Positions 1 to 6,670 of a stretch of DNA of 64,000 nt are shown piece after piece. The notes beneath the pieces are model-generated. The model ran no database searches, was not told where the DNA came from, and saw nothing but the letters and a program-made list of their open reading frames with translations. Each line of letters begins with the position of its first letter. The first letter of the stretch is position 1. The translations under genes were made by a program, and so were the position numbers. Source of the stretch: Paenibacillus peoriae (lineage in GTDB: Bacteria; Bacillota; Bacilli; Paenibacillales; Paenibacillaceae); the NCBI RefSeq assembly GCF_022531965.1, contig NZ_CP092831.1, forward strand, positions 5,055,001-5,119,000, written 5' to 3'.

Positions 1-84
1 CCGTACTCACTCGTTGTTCAGTTTTCAAAGATCAAACTCGCATAATGTCTTACTTTGTTTCGTCACCGCGTCTCAGTGGCGACC
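1..84 (-). other. 5' leader of a 16S rRNA gene (operon runs off the left edge)
   Basis: On the minus strand positions 40 to 1 read CTTTGAAAACTGAACAACG within a longer stretch typical of the spacer just upstream of 16S rRNA genes in Bacillales. No mature 16S sequence is inside the window, so only the leader is present. Two sigma-A promoters lie directly upstream and point into it. The rRNA assignment rests on the recognised leader motif and the tandem promoters. Confidence 0.7.
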
Positions 85-89
85 TTTAT

Positions 90-118
90 AATATATCATC
101 TCTTTTTAAGATTTGCAA
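90..118 (-). promoter_or_regulatory. rRNA operon promoter P2 (sigma-A)
   Basis: Minus strand TTGCAA (118-113), 17-bp spacer, TATATT (95-90). It lies about 83 bp downstream of a second promoter, the tandem spacing usual for rrn operons of Bacillus relatives. The transcript would start near 84 and run left into the rRNA leader. Confidence 0.7.
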
Positions 119-172
119 GAGTTTTTTTAATTTCTTTTTTTTGAGCAAATTCTTTAAAAAGGAACGAAAATT

Positions 173-201
173 AATTTACCATGAATATTGAATAGAGTCA
201 A
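173..201 (-). promoter_or_regulatory. rRNA operon promoter P1 (sigma-A)
   Basis: Minus strand TTGACT (201-196), 17-bp spacer, TAAATT (178-173). It is the upstream member of a tandem pair driving the rRNA operon that leaves the window on the left. The DNA around it is very AT-rich, as expected for an UP-element region. Confidence 0.6.
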
Positions 202-211
202 TACTTTTTTT

Positions 212-258
212 GATATCAGAAAGTATAAGCTTTTAAAAATAGTTTACTTCCTGATATC
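212..258. repeat. Imperfect 14-bp inverted repeat upstream of rrn P1
   Basis: GATATCAGAAAGTA at 212-225 is matched by TACTTCCTGATATC at 245-258, with one mismatch in 14 and a 19-bp AT-rich centre. No T-run follows on either strand, so it is not a classical terminator. It sits 11 bp upstream of the P1 -35 box and 20 bp downstream of the stop codon of the small gene at 279-509. It could be a protein-binding site or an RNA 3'-end hairpin. Confidence 0.55.
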
Positions 259-278
259 TGATGTAGTTTCTACCTTTT

Positions 279-509
279 TCATTGTTTAGTTTGTGGGACT
301 CGCCCTCTGCGAGCATATTTTGATAGTTCCTTGGCGGGTGCAAAACGGGCATACATGCGGAAGACTGTTTTATATCGAAGTGCGATTGCGTAGCGAATAT
401 CTTGATCCAATCGAGTATCGCTCATATCAAGCAGCATTTCATCTAGCTCCTTACGAAGAACGTAGTCAAGTTCCTTGCATTCTTTTTCGTTAAACAGCAT
501 TCCCAACAT
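279..509 (-). CDS. Small conserved-looking protein of unknown function, 76 aa
   Basis: I do not recognise a named family. The product is short, charged and predicted soluble. Its N-terminal half is rich in acidic and leucine residues (KECKELDYVLRKELDEMLLD) and looks helical, and its tail is basic (KYARRGRVPQTKQ). There is no signal peptide or membrane segment. The start is ATG at 509 with GGGAG nine bases upstream; a second in-frame ATG lies three codons later. It stands alone between the rRNA promoters and the SpoIIM-family gene. That it is a real gene is supported by the ribosome binding site and clean coding composition; its function is unknown. Confidence 0.6.
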   Translation of the reverse strand: MLGMLFNEKECKELDYVLRKELDEMLLDMSDTRLDQDIRYAIALRYKTVFRMYARFAPAKELSKYARRGRVPQTKQ

Positions 510-700
510 ATGACCATACTCCCTTATCAGCAGATTATAAAGTACTTATATTTGCTCAACTATTGTTCCAATCTTTACCTATTTTTAAACTCAACTGCTA
601 AGGTTTCAAACTTATCCGATTAATCTTTGCCTTTTCTTTAGGCTCTCCCCTTTGTTATGTTCAATTTTCAAGAAATATATAAATAATTGGCCATAATATT

Positions 701-1315
701 TTATTGTGACAATAAACGATAAGTTATGCCACTCTCAATTGCAGCTGCTATAAGCAGTAAGATGACAGACCATATGGACACCCTCAACGTTTGTTTCATA
801 AATACATCCCACGACAGGCCAGTTTCTTTACGCTTTAGCCCTATGCTTGTACCTATAGTAGACATTATGTTGATTCCGAACTTCAATCCGAAAGCACAGG
901 CGATAATCAAAACTGGCAATTCAATCACACCATGAGGCAGTAACCCTTTTACAACAACCTCATAGATACTTCTTCCTATATCTGTCTGCAAGTGTACTAC
1001 GAACCCTAATACCATACCGTTCACAATCAAAAATATAAACGGTACGATTCCAAATACAGCCCCCATAAATATAACCAGCACACATTTAATTGCATTATTG
1101 AAAAAGATAAATACAAAAAAACTCCATTGTGGATGCTCAGAATTCTGCAAGCGCTGCGCTACTTCTCCCAGCCCCTTCATTTGTTGCGCCAGCATGGATT
1201 GAATAGTGCCTGTACTTAACCATCCCACTATAATACTTGTGCAGAAAAGAATTGCAGAGATAAAAATTAGCCGTCTTGTCGTGTGTAAATCGTGAAAAAA
1301 AGCTTTTAGTCCCAT
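701..1315 (-). CDS. SpoIIM-family (DUF95) integral membrane protein, 204 aa
   Basis: The protein has a short cytoplasmic start (MGLKAFFHDLHTTRR) followed by several hydrophobic segments at roughly residues 15-35, 66-85, 86-108, 125-148 and 178-200. The GLLPHGVIELP stretch near 125-135 is the typical core of the SpoIIM/DUF95 family. In sporulating Firmicutes SpoIIM acts with SpoIID and SpoIIP in peptidoglycan removal during engulfment, but many DUF95 paralogues exist, so the precise role is open. In Bacillus the comparable slot beside pdaB and gerD is held by kbaA, a membrane protein of similar size, and this may be its functional counterpart. The ATG at 1315 has AGGAGG nine bases upstream. 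It is divergent from pdaB. Confidence 0.75.
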   Translation of the reverse strand: MGLKAFFHDLHTTRRLIFISAILFCTSIIVGWLSTGTIQSMLAQQMKGLGEVAQRLQNSEHPQWSFFVFIFFNNAIKCVLVIFMGAVFGIVPFIFLIVNGMVLGFVVHLQTDIGRSIYEVVVKGLLPHGVIELPVLIIACAFGLKFGINIMSTIGTSIGLKRKETGLSWDVFMKQTLRVSIWSVILLLIAAAIESGITYRLLSQ

Positions 1316-1342
1316 TTGATAATTCCTCCTATTAGTCCAATG

Positions 1343-1370
1343 GAATAATTGACAACCCCCGGCATAGCTT
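1343..1370 (+). promoter_or_regulatory. Candidate sporulation promoter of pdaB (sigma-E-like)
   Basis: GAATAA (1343-1348), 14 bp, CATAGCTT (1363-1370) resembles a sigma-E type promoter, which has a short spacer and a CATA-type -10. It lies 43 bp before the pdaB start. pdaB is expressed during sporulation in Bacillus. The match is partial. Confidence 0.3.
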
Positions 1371-1413
1371 TAAGTAAACAAGCACTTCTAGGATGAAAGG
1401 AGCGTTATTAACC

Positions 1414-2193
1414 ATGAATTCTTTTTTCTATGTATTAAACGGTAAAAAAATCAAACGATTCTTAATCGTAATGGCTGCAGCCGTCTTTACCGTTGGAGTC
1501 ATTTATGTAGAAACCGATAATGTTACGGTTTTTTCCGAGGAAGCACCAACCGCTATTTATAGTGTACCCACGGACAAAAAGTTGATCGCTCTCACCTTTG
1601 ATATTAGTTGGGGGGATAAGCGTACTGCCCCCATCTTAAAAGTCCTTGAGGATAAAAAAGTGACCAAGTCCACCTTTTTCCTTTCTGCCCCTTGGAGTAA
1701 AACACATCCAGAGCTTGTGAATCAGATTAAAGAAAGTGGATTTGAAATCGGCAGTCATGGCCATAAACATGAAAATTACAGTAGCTTAAGCGATGAAGAT
1801 ATTCGTAAGCAGATTTCAATTGCTCATACCACATTAACCGAACTGACGGGACAGTCCCCGAAGTTGATCCGTATGCCTAATGGCGACTTTGATAAAAGGG
1901 TCCTTCAGGTTGCCGGCACTTTAGGCTACAAAACCATTCAGTGGGATACAGATTCCCTGGATTGGAAAAACCCTGGTACTCAGGTCATAATCGACCGTGT
2001 TGTAAATAAAGCGCATCCTGGCGATATCGTCCTTCTGCATGCCAGTGATTCCTGTAAACAAACGCATGAAGCCTTGCCCGTCATTATCGACAAGTTGCGT
2101 GCACAGGGCTATGAATTCGTGACTGTATCTGAACTGCTTCAACAGGGTACAGTAAAAGGCAAAGAGGTACGCGATCAGGCACTGGGTCTTTAA
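1414..2193 (+). CDS. pdaB: Sporulation polysaccharide deacetylase PdaB
   Basis: Carbohydrate esterase family 4 (NodB fold) enzyme needed in Bacillus for late spore stages and cortex maintenance. An N-terminal basic stretch and hydrophobic segment (about residues 10-30) form an uncleaved anchor or signal sequence. The NodB domain covers about residues 55-240: LTFDISWGDKR carries the catalytic/metal aspartate, IGSHGHKHENY the two zinc histidines, and RMPNGDF and LLHASD are the later motifs. The start is placed at ATG 1414 because AAAGGAG lies 11 bases upstream; an earlier in-frame ATG at 1393 overlaps that site. The product is 259 aa. It is followed by gerD on the same strand, as in the Bacillus gerD/kbaA/pdaB neighbourhood. 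Confidence 0.92.
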   Translation: MNSFFYVLNGKKIKRFLIVMAAAVFTVGVIYVETDNVTVFSEEAPTAIYSVPTDKKLIALTFDISWGDKRTAPILKVLEDKKVTKSTFFLSAPWSKTHPELVNQIKESGFEIGSHGHKHENYSSLSDEDIRKQISIAHTTLTELTGQSPKLIRMPNGDFDKRVLQVAGTLGYKTIQWDTDSLDWKNPGTQVIIDRVVNKAHPGDIVLLHASDSCKQTHEALPVIIDKLRAQGYEFVTVSELLQQGTVKGKEVRDQALGL

Positions 2194-2237
2194 GGAGTTA
2201 TTTTACATCGTTCTCAGCTAAAAACCAAAAGCAAATC

Positions 2238-2268
2238 GACATATTTCTCCCCATTCATCCGCATACTA
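2238..2268 (+). promoter_or_regulatory. Candidate sigma-G promoter of gerD
   Basis: GACATA (2238-2243), 18 bp, CATACTA (2262-2268). The -10 equals the usual sigma-G form and the -35 keeps the CATA core. It lies 32 bp upstream of the gerD start codon. In Bacillus gerD is transcribed in the forespore by sigma-G. Confidence 0.5.
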
Positions 2269-2299
2269 TCCACATTCATGATGAAGGAGGAATACGGCC

Positions 2300-3046
2300 A
2301 TGAATTGGACTCGTTTGCGATTTGTTAGCACGGTATGCGTACTGGGCGTTGCACTGAGTGGATGCGGCTCGGATCAGGGTTCTGCGCCCCCCCAGAACAG
2401 TTATAAAGAGATGAAAACGATGGTTGTCGATATCCTGAAAAGTGATGACGGAAAAAAAGCGGTAGAGGAAGCTTTAACTGGGGAAAACAGTTCATCCAAA
2501 GAAGGACAATCCGGTCAAAGCAGTGAAGAGGGTGGATCTGGTGGTGGGGCTGGTGGCAGCATGGGAATGAAGATGCTTATGCCCATGCAATCGGCTGAGC
2601 AGATGAAGATCGCAGTCAAAGATACTTTGATATCACCTGAATATAAAAAAGAAATCGAAAAGATTATGACTGATCCGCGTTTTGCCGGAGAATTTGCCAA
2701 AGCCATCAACAGCCAAAGCAAACAGCTTCATATGCAACTTATAAAAGACCCTTCTTATCAAAAATCAATTGAAGCAATGCTCAAGTCGCCAGAATTAACC
2801 AAAATGTATATGGACTTAACTAAAACCCCTGAATATCGCAAACAATCTATGACAGTCATGCATGATGCCATGCAAAATCCGATTTTCCGACTTGAGGTTA
2901 TGAATTTACTCAAAACCGTCGTACAAGAGGAGCTTCAACCCAAGGTTGAGAAAAAAAGTGGTGAGCAAGGCGGTGCAGGCGGCGATAAGCAAGGTGGTGG
3001 CGGCGGCGAAGGTGGGGGCGAAGGAGAACAAGGAGGAAGCCAATAA
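2300..3046 (+). CDS. gerD: Spore germination lipoprotein GerD
   Basis: GerD is a lipoprotein of the spore inner membrane that clusters nutrient germinant receptors (the germinosome) and speeds germination. The sequence shows a signal peptide with a lipobox (ALSGC, Cys at residue 22) and an all-helical middle (about residues 35-210) with repeated short proline-delimited segments such as ISPEYKKEIEKIM and KDPSYQKSIEAML. The C-terminal tail from about residue 218 is low complexity, almost only Gly, Glu, Gln and Lys. There is also a Gly/Ser-rich linker near residues 65-92. The ATG at 2300 follows AAGGAGGAATACGGCC. At 248 aa it is longer than the Bacillus form because of these linkers. The IS element begins just downstream. 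Confidence 0.9.
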   Translation: MNWTRLRFVSTVCVLGVALSGCGSDQGSAPPQNSYKEMKTMVVDILKSDDGKKAVEEALTGENSSSKEGQSGQSSEEGGSGGGAGGSMGMKMLMPMQSAEQMKIAVKDTLISPEYKKEIEKIMTDPRFAGEFAKAINSQSKQLHMQLIKDPSYQKSIEAMLKSPELTKMYMDLTKTPEYRKQSMTVMHDAMQNPIFRLEVMNLLKTVVQEELQPKVEKKSGEQGGAGGDKQGGGGGEGGGEGEQGGSQ

Positions 3047-3052
3047 TAAAAA

Positions 3053-3074
3053 GGCTGGTTTAAAAACCAGCCTT
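3053..3074. repeat. Left copy of a 22-bp duplicated terminator palindrome
   Basis: A perfect palindrome with 7-8 bp GC-rich arms (GGCTGGTTT/AAACCAGCC) follows gerD by six bases. An identical 22-bp copy lies at 4631-4652, exactly on the other side of the IS. The left copy keeps the A-run on its left but has lost the T-run that should follow it on the plus strand; CAGGCTGTCG of the IS follows instead. It is best read as one half of a target duplication of a bidirectional terminator. Confidence 0.85.
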
Positions 3075-4630
3075 CAGGCTGTCGAGAAAGTCTCGACAGC
3101 CTATTTTATGTTAATTTTGTTTAAGACGACACCGCGTTAATGTTGTATAATATAGGTAACTATTGTAGAACGGATGGTGTTGATATGCTACGCTCCAACC
3201 GCGAAAAACAACAATCCTACGAATTTGTTTCCATCGAAGATCTGGTTCCTCAAGATCACTTGCTCCGCAAAGTAGATAAGTATATCGATTTTTCGTTTAT
3301 CGATGATAAAGTTCGACCACTGTATTGTGCAGACAACGGGCGTCCTGCCATTGATCCTACCGTATTGTTTAAAATGATCTTTCTCGGTTATTTCTATGGC
3401 ATTCGCTCAGAACGGCAACTCGAGCGAGAAATTCAGACGAACCTAGCTTATCGTTGGTTTCTGGGGTTGGGCTTAACGGATAAAGTTCCGGACCATACGA
3501 CGATTAGCTGGAATCGTCGCACTCGCTTTAAAGACACCACGATCTTTCAAGATATCTTCGATGAAATTGTGCTGCAGGCGATCTCTCACCGAATGGTGGG
3601 TGGGCGTGTTCTCGTCACCGATTCCACACACGTCAAAGCCAATGCTAACAGGCACCAGTACACCAAAGAACAAGTGTTGCAGAATACTAAAGACTATATG
3701 GACGAGCTGAACGAAGCGGTGAAGGATGACCGGAGAAACCACGGAAAAAAGCCTTAAAATCCCGAGAGGAAGTGAACGAAGAAAAAGAAATTAAAGTGAG
3801 CAAAACAGACCCGGACAGCGGCTATATGATCCGTGATGGCAAGCCCGAAGGCTTCTTCTATCTGGACCACCGCACGGTGGATATGAAGTACAATCTGATT
3901 ACGGACGTGCATGTGACACCAGGGAATGTACATGATTCTGTCCCCTATTTGTCCCGTTTGGATCGCCAAAGAGAACGTTTTGGTTTTCAAGTAGAAGCTG
4001 TTGCACTAGATTCAGGTTATTTAACAACGCCGATTTGCCGAGGTTTGCAGAACCGAAAGATTTTTGCCGTGATTGCTCACCGAAGATTCCATCCCAGACA
4101 AGGACTATTTCCGAAATGGAAGTTTGAATACGATGCCAAACGCAATGCGTATAGATGCCCAGCCCAACAGGAACTGCCCTACCGAACGACGGACCGTAAG
4201 GGATACCGGCAGTATGCCTCTGACCCAGCTCAGTGCCAGCATTGCCCACTGCTAAGTCAGTGTACCCAGTCTCGAAACCACCGCAAAGTGGTGACTCGGC
4301 ATGTCTGGGAAGACAGCAAAGAGTGGGTACGGAGCAACCGGCTGAGCCCATCTGGTAAAAAGCTGTACCGCAAACGAAAAGAGACGATTGAGCGAAGCTT
4401 CGCGGATGCCAAAGAGCTCCATGGGTTTCGCTATTGCCGTTTGCGCGGTCTTCCAAACGTCAGGGAACAAGCCCTTATGACGGCAGCCGTGCAGAACATG
4501 AAGAAGATGGCGATCCACCTAGATCGCCTGGAGAAACAGGGGTAACCCCCCCTGCTTCTCCAGAGACCAGAGCATTATGATGTGAAAAAGAAACCCACGT
4601 CTCAAAATGACGGGGTTTCTCGACAATCTG
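3075..4630 (+). mobile_element. IS1182-family insertion sequence, 1556 bp
   Basis: The left end CAGGCTGTCGAGAAA (3075-3089) and the inverted right end CAGATTGTCGAGAAA (4630-4616) match at 13 of 15 positions. Direct 22-bp copies of the gerD/salA terminator palindrome flank it. It contains one transposase reading frame in two phases. The left end also forms a perfect 11-bp hairpin (3078-3102, GGCTGTCGAGA/TCTCGACAGCC), and near the right end 4591-4618 can form a GTTTCTTT/AAACCC-type hairpin, features that may shield the transposase from outside transcription. The family is assigned from the transposase. IS1182 members are known to have variable target duplications. Confidence 0.85.
3185..4545 (+). 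CDS. IS1182-family transposase, split by a -1 frameshift at A AAA AAG
   Basis: DDE transposase. The upstream phase (3185-3757) has the IS1182 N-terminal DUF772-type domain (EDLVPQDHLLRKVDKYIDF, RSERQLEREIQTNLAYRWFLG) and the first catalytic Asp in VLVTDSTHVKANANR. It stops at TAA 3755-3757. The downstream phase carries the second Asp (VALDSGYLTTP), a cysteine cluster (CPAQQ, CQHCPLLSQC) and the catalytic Glu in ETIERSFADAKELHG. A -1 slip at A AAA AAG (3745-3751) joins them into a 453-aa protein of normal family length and a seamless sequence (NHGKK then ALKSREEVNEEKE). Either the shift is programmed or one A was lost from a run of seven. The start is ATG 3185 (MLRSNREKQQS), with a weak ribosome binding site. 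Confidence 0.8.
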
Positions 4631-4652
4631 GGCTGGTTTAAAAACCAGCCTT
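4631..4652. repeat. Right copy of the duplicated terminator palindrome
   Basis: It is identical over 22 bp to 3053-3074. It is followed on the right by TTTTTT, the original plus-strand T-run, and preceded by the IS end. On the minus strand, where salA is read, the hairpin is now followed by CAGATTGTCG rather than the T-run it would have had before insertion. It is therefore a terminator stem without its U-tract for salA. Confidence 0.8.
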
Positions 4653-4658
4653 TTTTCT

Positions 4659-5765
4659 TTATTTAGATTTCGTGTGCAAGATCATAATTTGAGCAGCAAT
4701 ATCATTGTAAATGGCTCCTGTCGCCGACTCGGATTTATATACTGATGGAGAAAAGTCGGCTTCTGACGGATGATTATCTGGAATACCCAGCGGAATTTGA
4801 GCAAGAAGTTTTGTATGAAGAGTGTCTGCCAGCATAGCCCCTCCTCCTCGCCCAAAAACATAGTCCTTTTCTCCAGTGGAGGACACATAATAAGACATGT
4901 TCTCCACAACACCGATGACCTTATGATCCGTTTGAAGCGCCATTGCGCCTGCACGTGCAGCTACAAAAGCCGCCGTTGCATGTGGAGTAGTGACAATGAT
5001 TTCTTCACTCTGCGGAATCATTTGATGTACGTCAAGCGCTACATCGCCAGTGCCTGGTGGTAAATCGAGAATCATATAGTCCAGTTTTCCCCATTCGACA
5101 TCACTAAAAAACTGTCTGAGCATTCTCCCCAGCATGGGACCTCTCCAGATCACCGGGTTGTTCTCTCTGACAAAGAAGCCCATAGACATGATTTTGATAC
5201 CAAATCGCTCCACTGGCTGAATGATACCCTCTTCGACAGAAGGCACATCCTCTACTCCAATCATATCCGGCACACTGAATCCATAGATATCCGCATCAAT
5301 TAAACCCACACGCTTCCCATGTCTAGCTAAAGCAGCAGCCAAATTTACAGCTACTGTCGATTTTCCGACACCACCTTTTCCGCTTGCAATAGCAATAAAC
5401 CGGACGCCAGATGCTGGGTTAAGCAGCTCATGTTCTTCCATACCGACAGCATGTCCTTTGGTCAAAACCGGGTCAGCGGCGTCCTCGGTATTCTCCCCAG
5501 CTTGAATTGCGGACTTTTCATGCTCAGATGCCTCACGAATACGAATATGGACGTGACTTAATCCCGCCTCTTCTAAAGTCTGCCGGATTTCCCGCTCCAG
5601 TTCTGCAAGCGTCTCTTCCTGGTTATTCAGACTAATAGCGGTCAAGGATACACGATCCTCTTTAACAACCACATCCCGAATAAAATGGAGATCGACTAGA
5701 CGGCGTCCTGTATAAGGCTCCCGTACTTGTTGAAGTAACTCTATAACTTGCTCTCTTGATTGCAT
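4659..5765 (-). CDS. salA: Mrp/NBP35-family P-loop ATPase (SalA-like)
   Basis: It has an N-terminal MIP18/DUF59 domain (about residues 1-90), a linker, then a ParA/Mrp ATPase domain (about residues 118-365) with the deviant Walker A GKGGVGKST and the motifs DADIYGFSVP and LDLPPGTGD. In other bacteria Mrp/ApbC proteins carry iron-sulfur clusters through a CxxC after the ENMSY segment. Here that segment reads ENMSYYVSSTGEKDYVFG, without cysteines, so cluster transfer by that motif is unlikely. In Bacillus the gene in this neighbourhood is salA, an ATP-dependent regulator that represses scoC, and the name is given by synteny with cwlD and gerD. Length is 368 aa. It is read towards the IS; its terminator is disrupted. 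Confidence 0.85.
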   Translation of the reverse strand: MQSREQVIELLQQVREPYTGRRLVDLHFIRDVVVKEDRVSLTAISLNNQEETLAELEREIRQTLEEAGLSHVHIRIREASEHEKSAIQAGENTEDAADPVLTKGHAVGMEEHELLNPASGVRFIAIASGKGGVGKSTVAVNLAAALARHGKRVGLIDADIYGFSVPDMIGVEDVPSVEEGIIQPVERFGIKIMSMGFFVRENNPVIWRGPMLGRMLRQFFSDVEWGKLDYMILDLPPGTGDVALDVHQMIPQSEEIIVTTPHATAAFVAARAGAMALQTDHKVIGVVENMSYYVSSTGEKDYVFGRGGGAMLADTLHTKLLAQIPLGIPDNHPSEADFSPSVYKSESATGAIYNDIAAQIMILHTKSK

Positions 5766-5825
5766 GATTTATCAGCACCTCTGCTTTGATGAATTTACGG
5801 AGTGGTAAACACTTACAGTATACCA

Positions 5826-6602
5826 CTATCTGGCCTCAGGTGCTGGTGAGATCCCCTTTTCCCCGGCACAGTAACGCAAAATCCCCTTATATATGGACGC
5901 CGCCACCTGTCTTTGATAGTTCACGTCACTTAGTCGTCTGGCCTCCTCTGGATGGGACAAAAATCCGACTTCAACAAGGGCTGATGGCATTTTGAGAGCT
6001 TTCAATAAATAAACTGTGTTCACGGTCTTAGCCACTCTGTCCGTATTTTCCAAGTTACGTTTGATCTCTTCCTGAATTAAAGACGCCAAATTCTCGTTAT
6101 CTGCATGGTTAGGTACGTAAAAGGTCTGGGCTCCACTCCAACGGCTCGACGGGATACTGTTCATATGAATACTTAGAAAGAGGTCTGCTTTCTGCTCCTC
6201 AATTATACGCACACGCTGCTTCAAATCCTCCGTTTTTCTTTTGGAATAACCTTTCGTTTCTTGCTGCGCCAGGTCACGGTCATCCTCACGTGTCATGACA
6301 ACAACAGCACCTGCTTGCTGTAAATAATCCCGCAAATAAAAAGCGATTGCCAGATTAATATCCTTTTCAATAATCCCTTCTTTGCTAACCGCCCCTCCAT
6401 CAGGCCCTCCGTGTCCAGCATCTATGGCAATTACTTTACCTGTAAGGGGTAAACTCCAATGGGTCCAAGCTCTCGAAGCAGGTATCTCATACAATGCCAG
6501 CGTAATAAATAGAACGGCGAGACAACAGCCCAACAGCATTTTTTGCAACGTCCGATAGCGAATCCACAGTGTAACCTCGTTTTTACGATTATTTTTTTGC
6601 AT
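5826..6602 (-). CDS. cwlD: Germination-specific N-acetylmuramoyl-L-alanine amidase CwlD
   Basis: Zinc amidase (Amidase_3) that works with PdaA to make muramic-delta-lactam in the spore cortex, the mark recognised by germination lytic enzymes. A single N-terminal membrane segment (about residues 18-40) is followed by the catalytic domain at about 55-245. VIAIDAGHGGPDGGA holds the first zinc histidine, GIIEKDINLAI the zinc glutamate, LFLSIHMNSIPSS the second histidine and ALVEVGFLSHPEE the catalytic glutamate. At 258 aa it is close to Bacillus CwlD. The ribosome binding site GGAGG lies nine bases before ATG 6602 and is buried in one arm of the hairpin at 6609-6656. It is upstream of salA on the same strand. 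Confidence 0.93.
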   Translation of the reverse strand: MQKNNRKNEVTLWIRYRTLQKMLLGCCLAVLFITLALYEIPASRAWTHWSLPLTGKVIAIDAGHGGPDGGAVSKEGIIEKDINLAIAFYLRDYLQQAGAVVVMTREDDRDLAQQETKGYSKRKTEDLKQRVRIIEEQKADLFLSIHMNSIPSSRWSGAQTFYVPNHADNENLASLIQEEIKRNLENTDRVAKTVNTVYLLKALKMPSALVEVGFLSHPEEARRLSDVNYQRQVAASIYKGILRYCAGEKGISPAPEAR

Positions 6603-6608
6603 AACAAA

Positions 6609-6656
6609 ACGCCTCCGTCCTATACAGATACTAATAATCTATATGGGACGAGGCGT
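6609..6656 (-). terminator. Strong hairpin between sat and cwlD, with the cwlD ribosome binding site in its 3' arm
   Basis: On the minus strand ACGCCTCGTCC pairs with GGACGGAGGCGT (one bulged or mismatched base), with further pairing inside (ATAGAT against ATCTGTAT). TTTTGTT follows. It begins 15 bases after the sat stop and ends just before the cwlD start. The GGAGG of cwlD is in the descending arm. It can act as the sat terminator, and in read-through RNA it would block cwlD translation. Confidence 0.7.
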
Positions 6657-6670
6657 GTAGATAGTACAAC

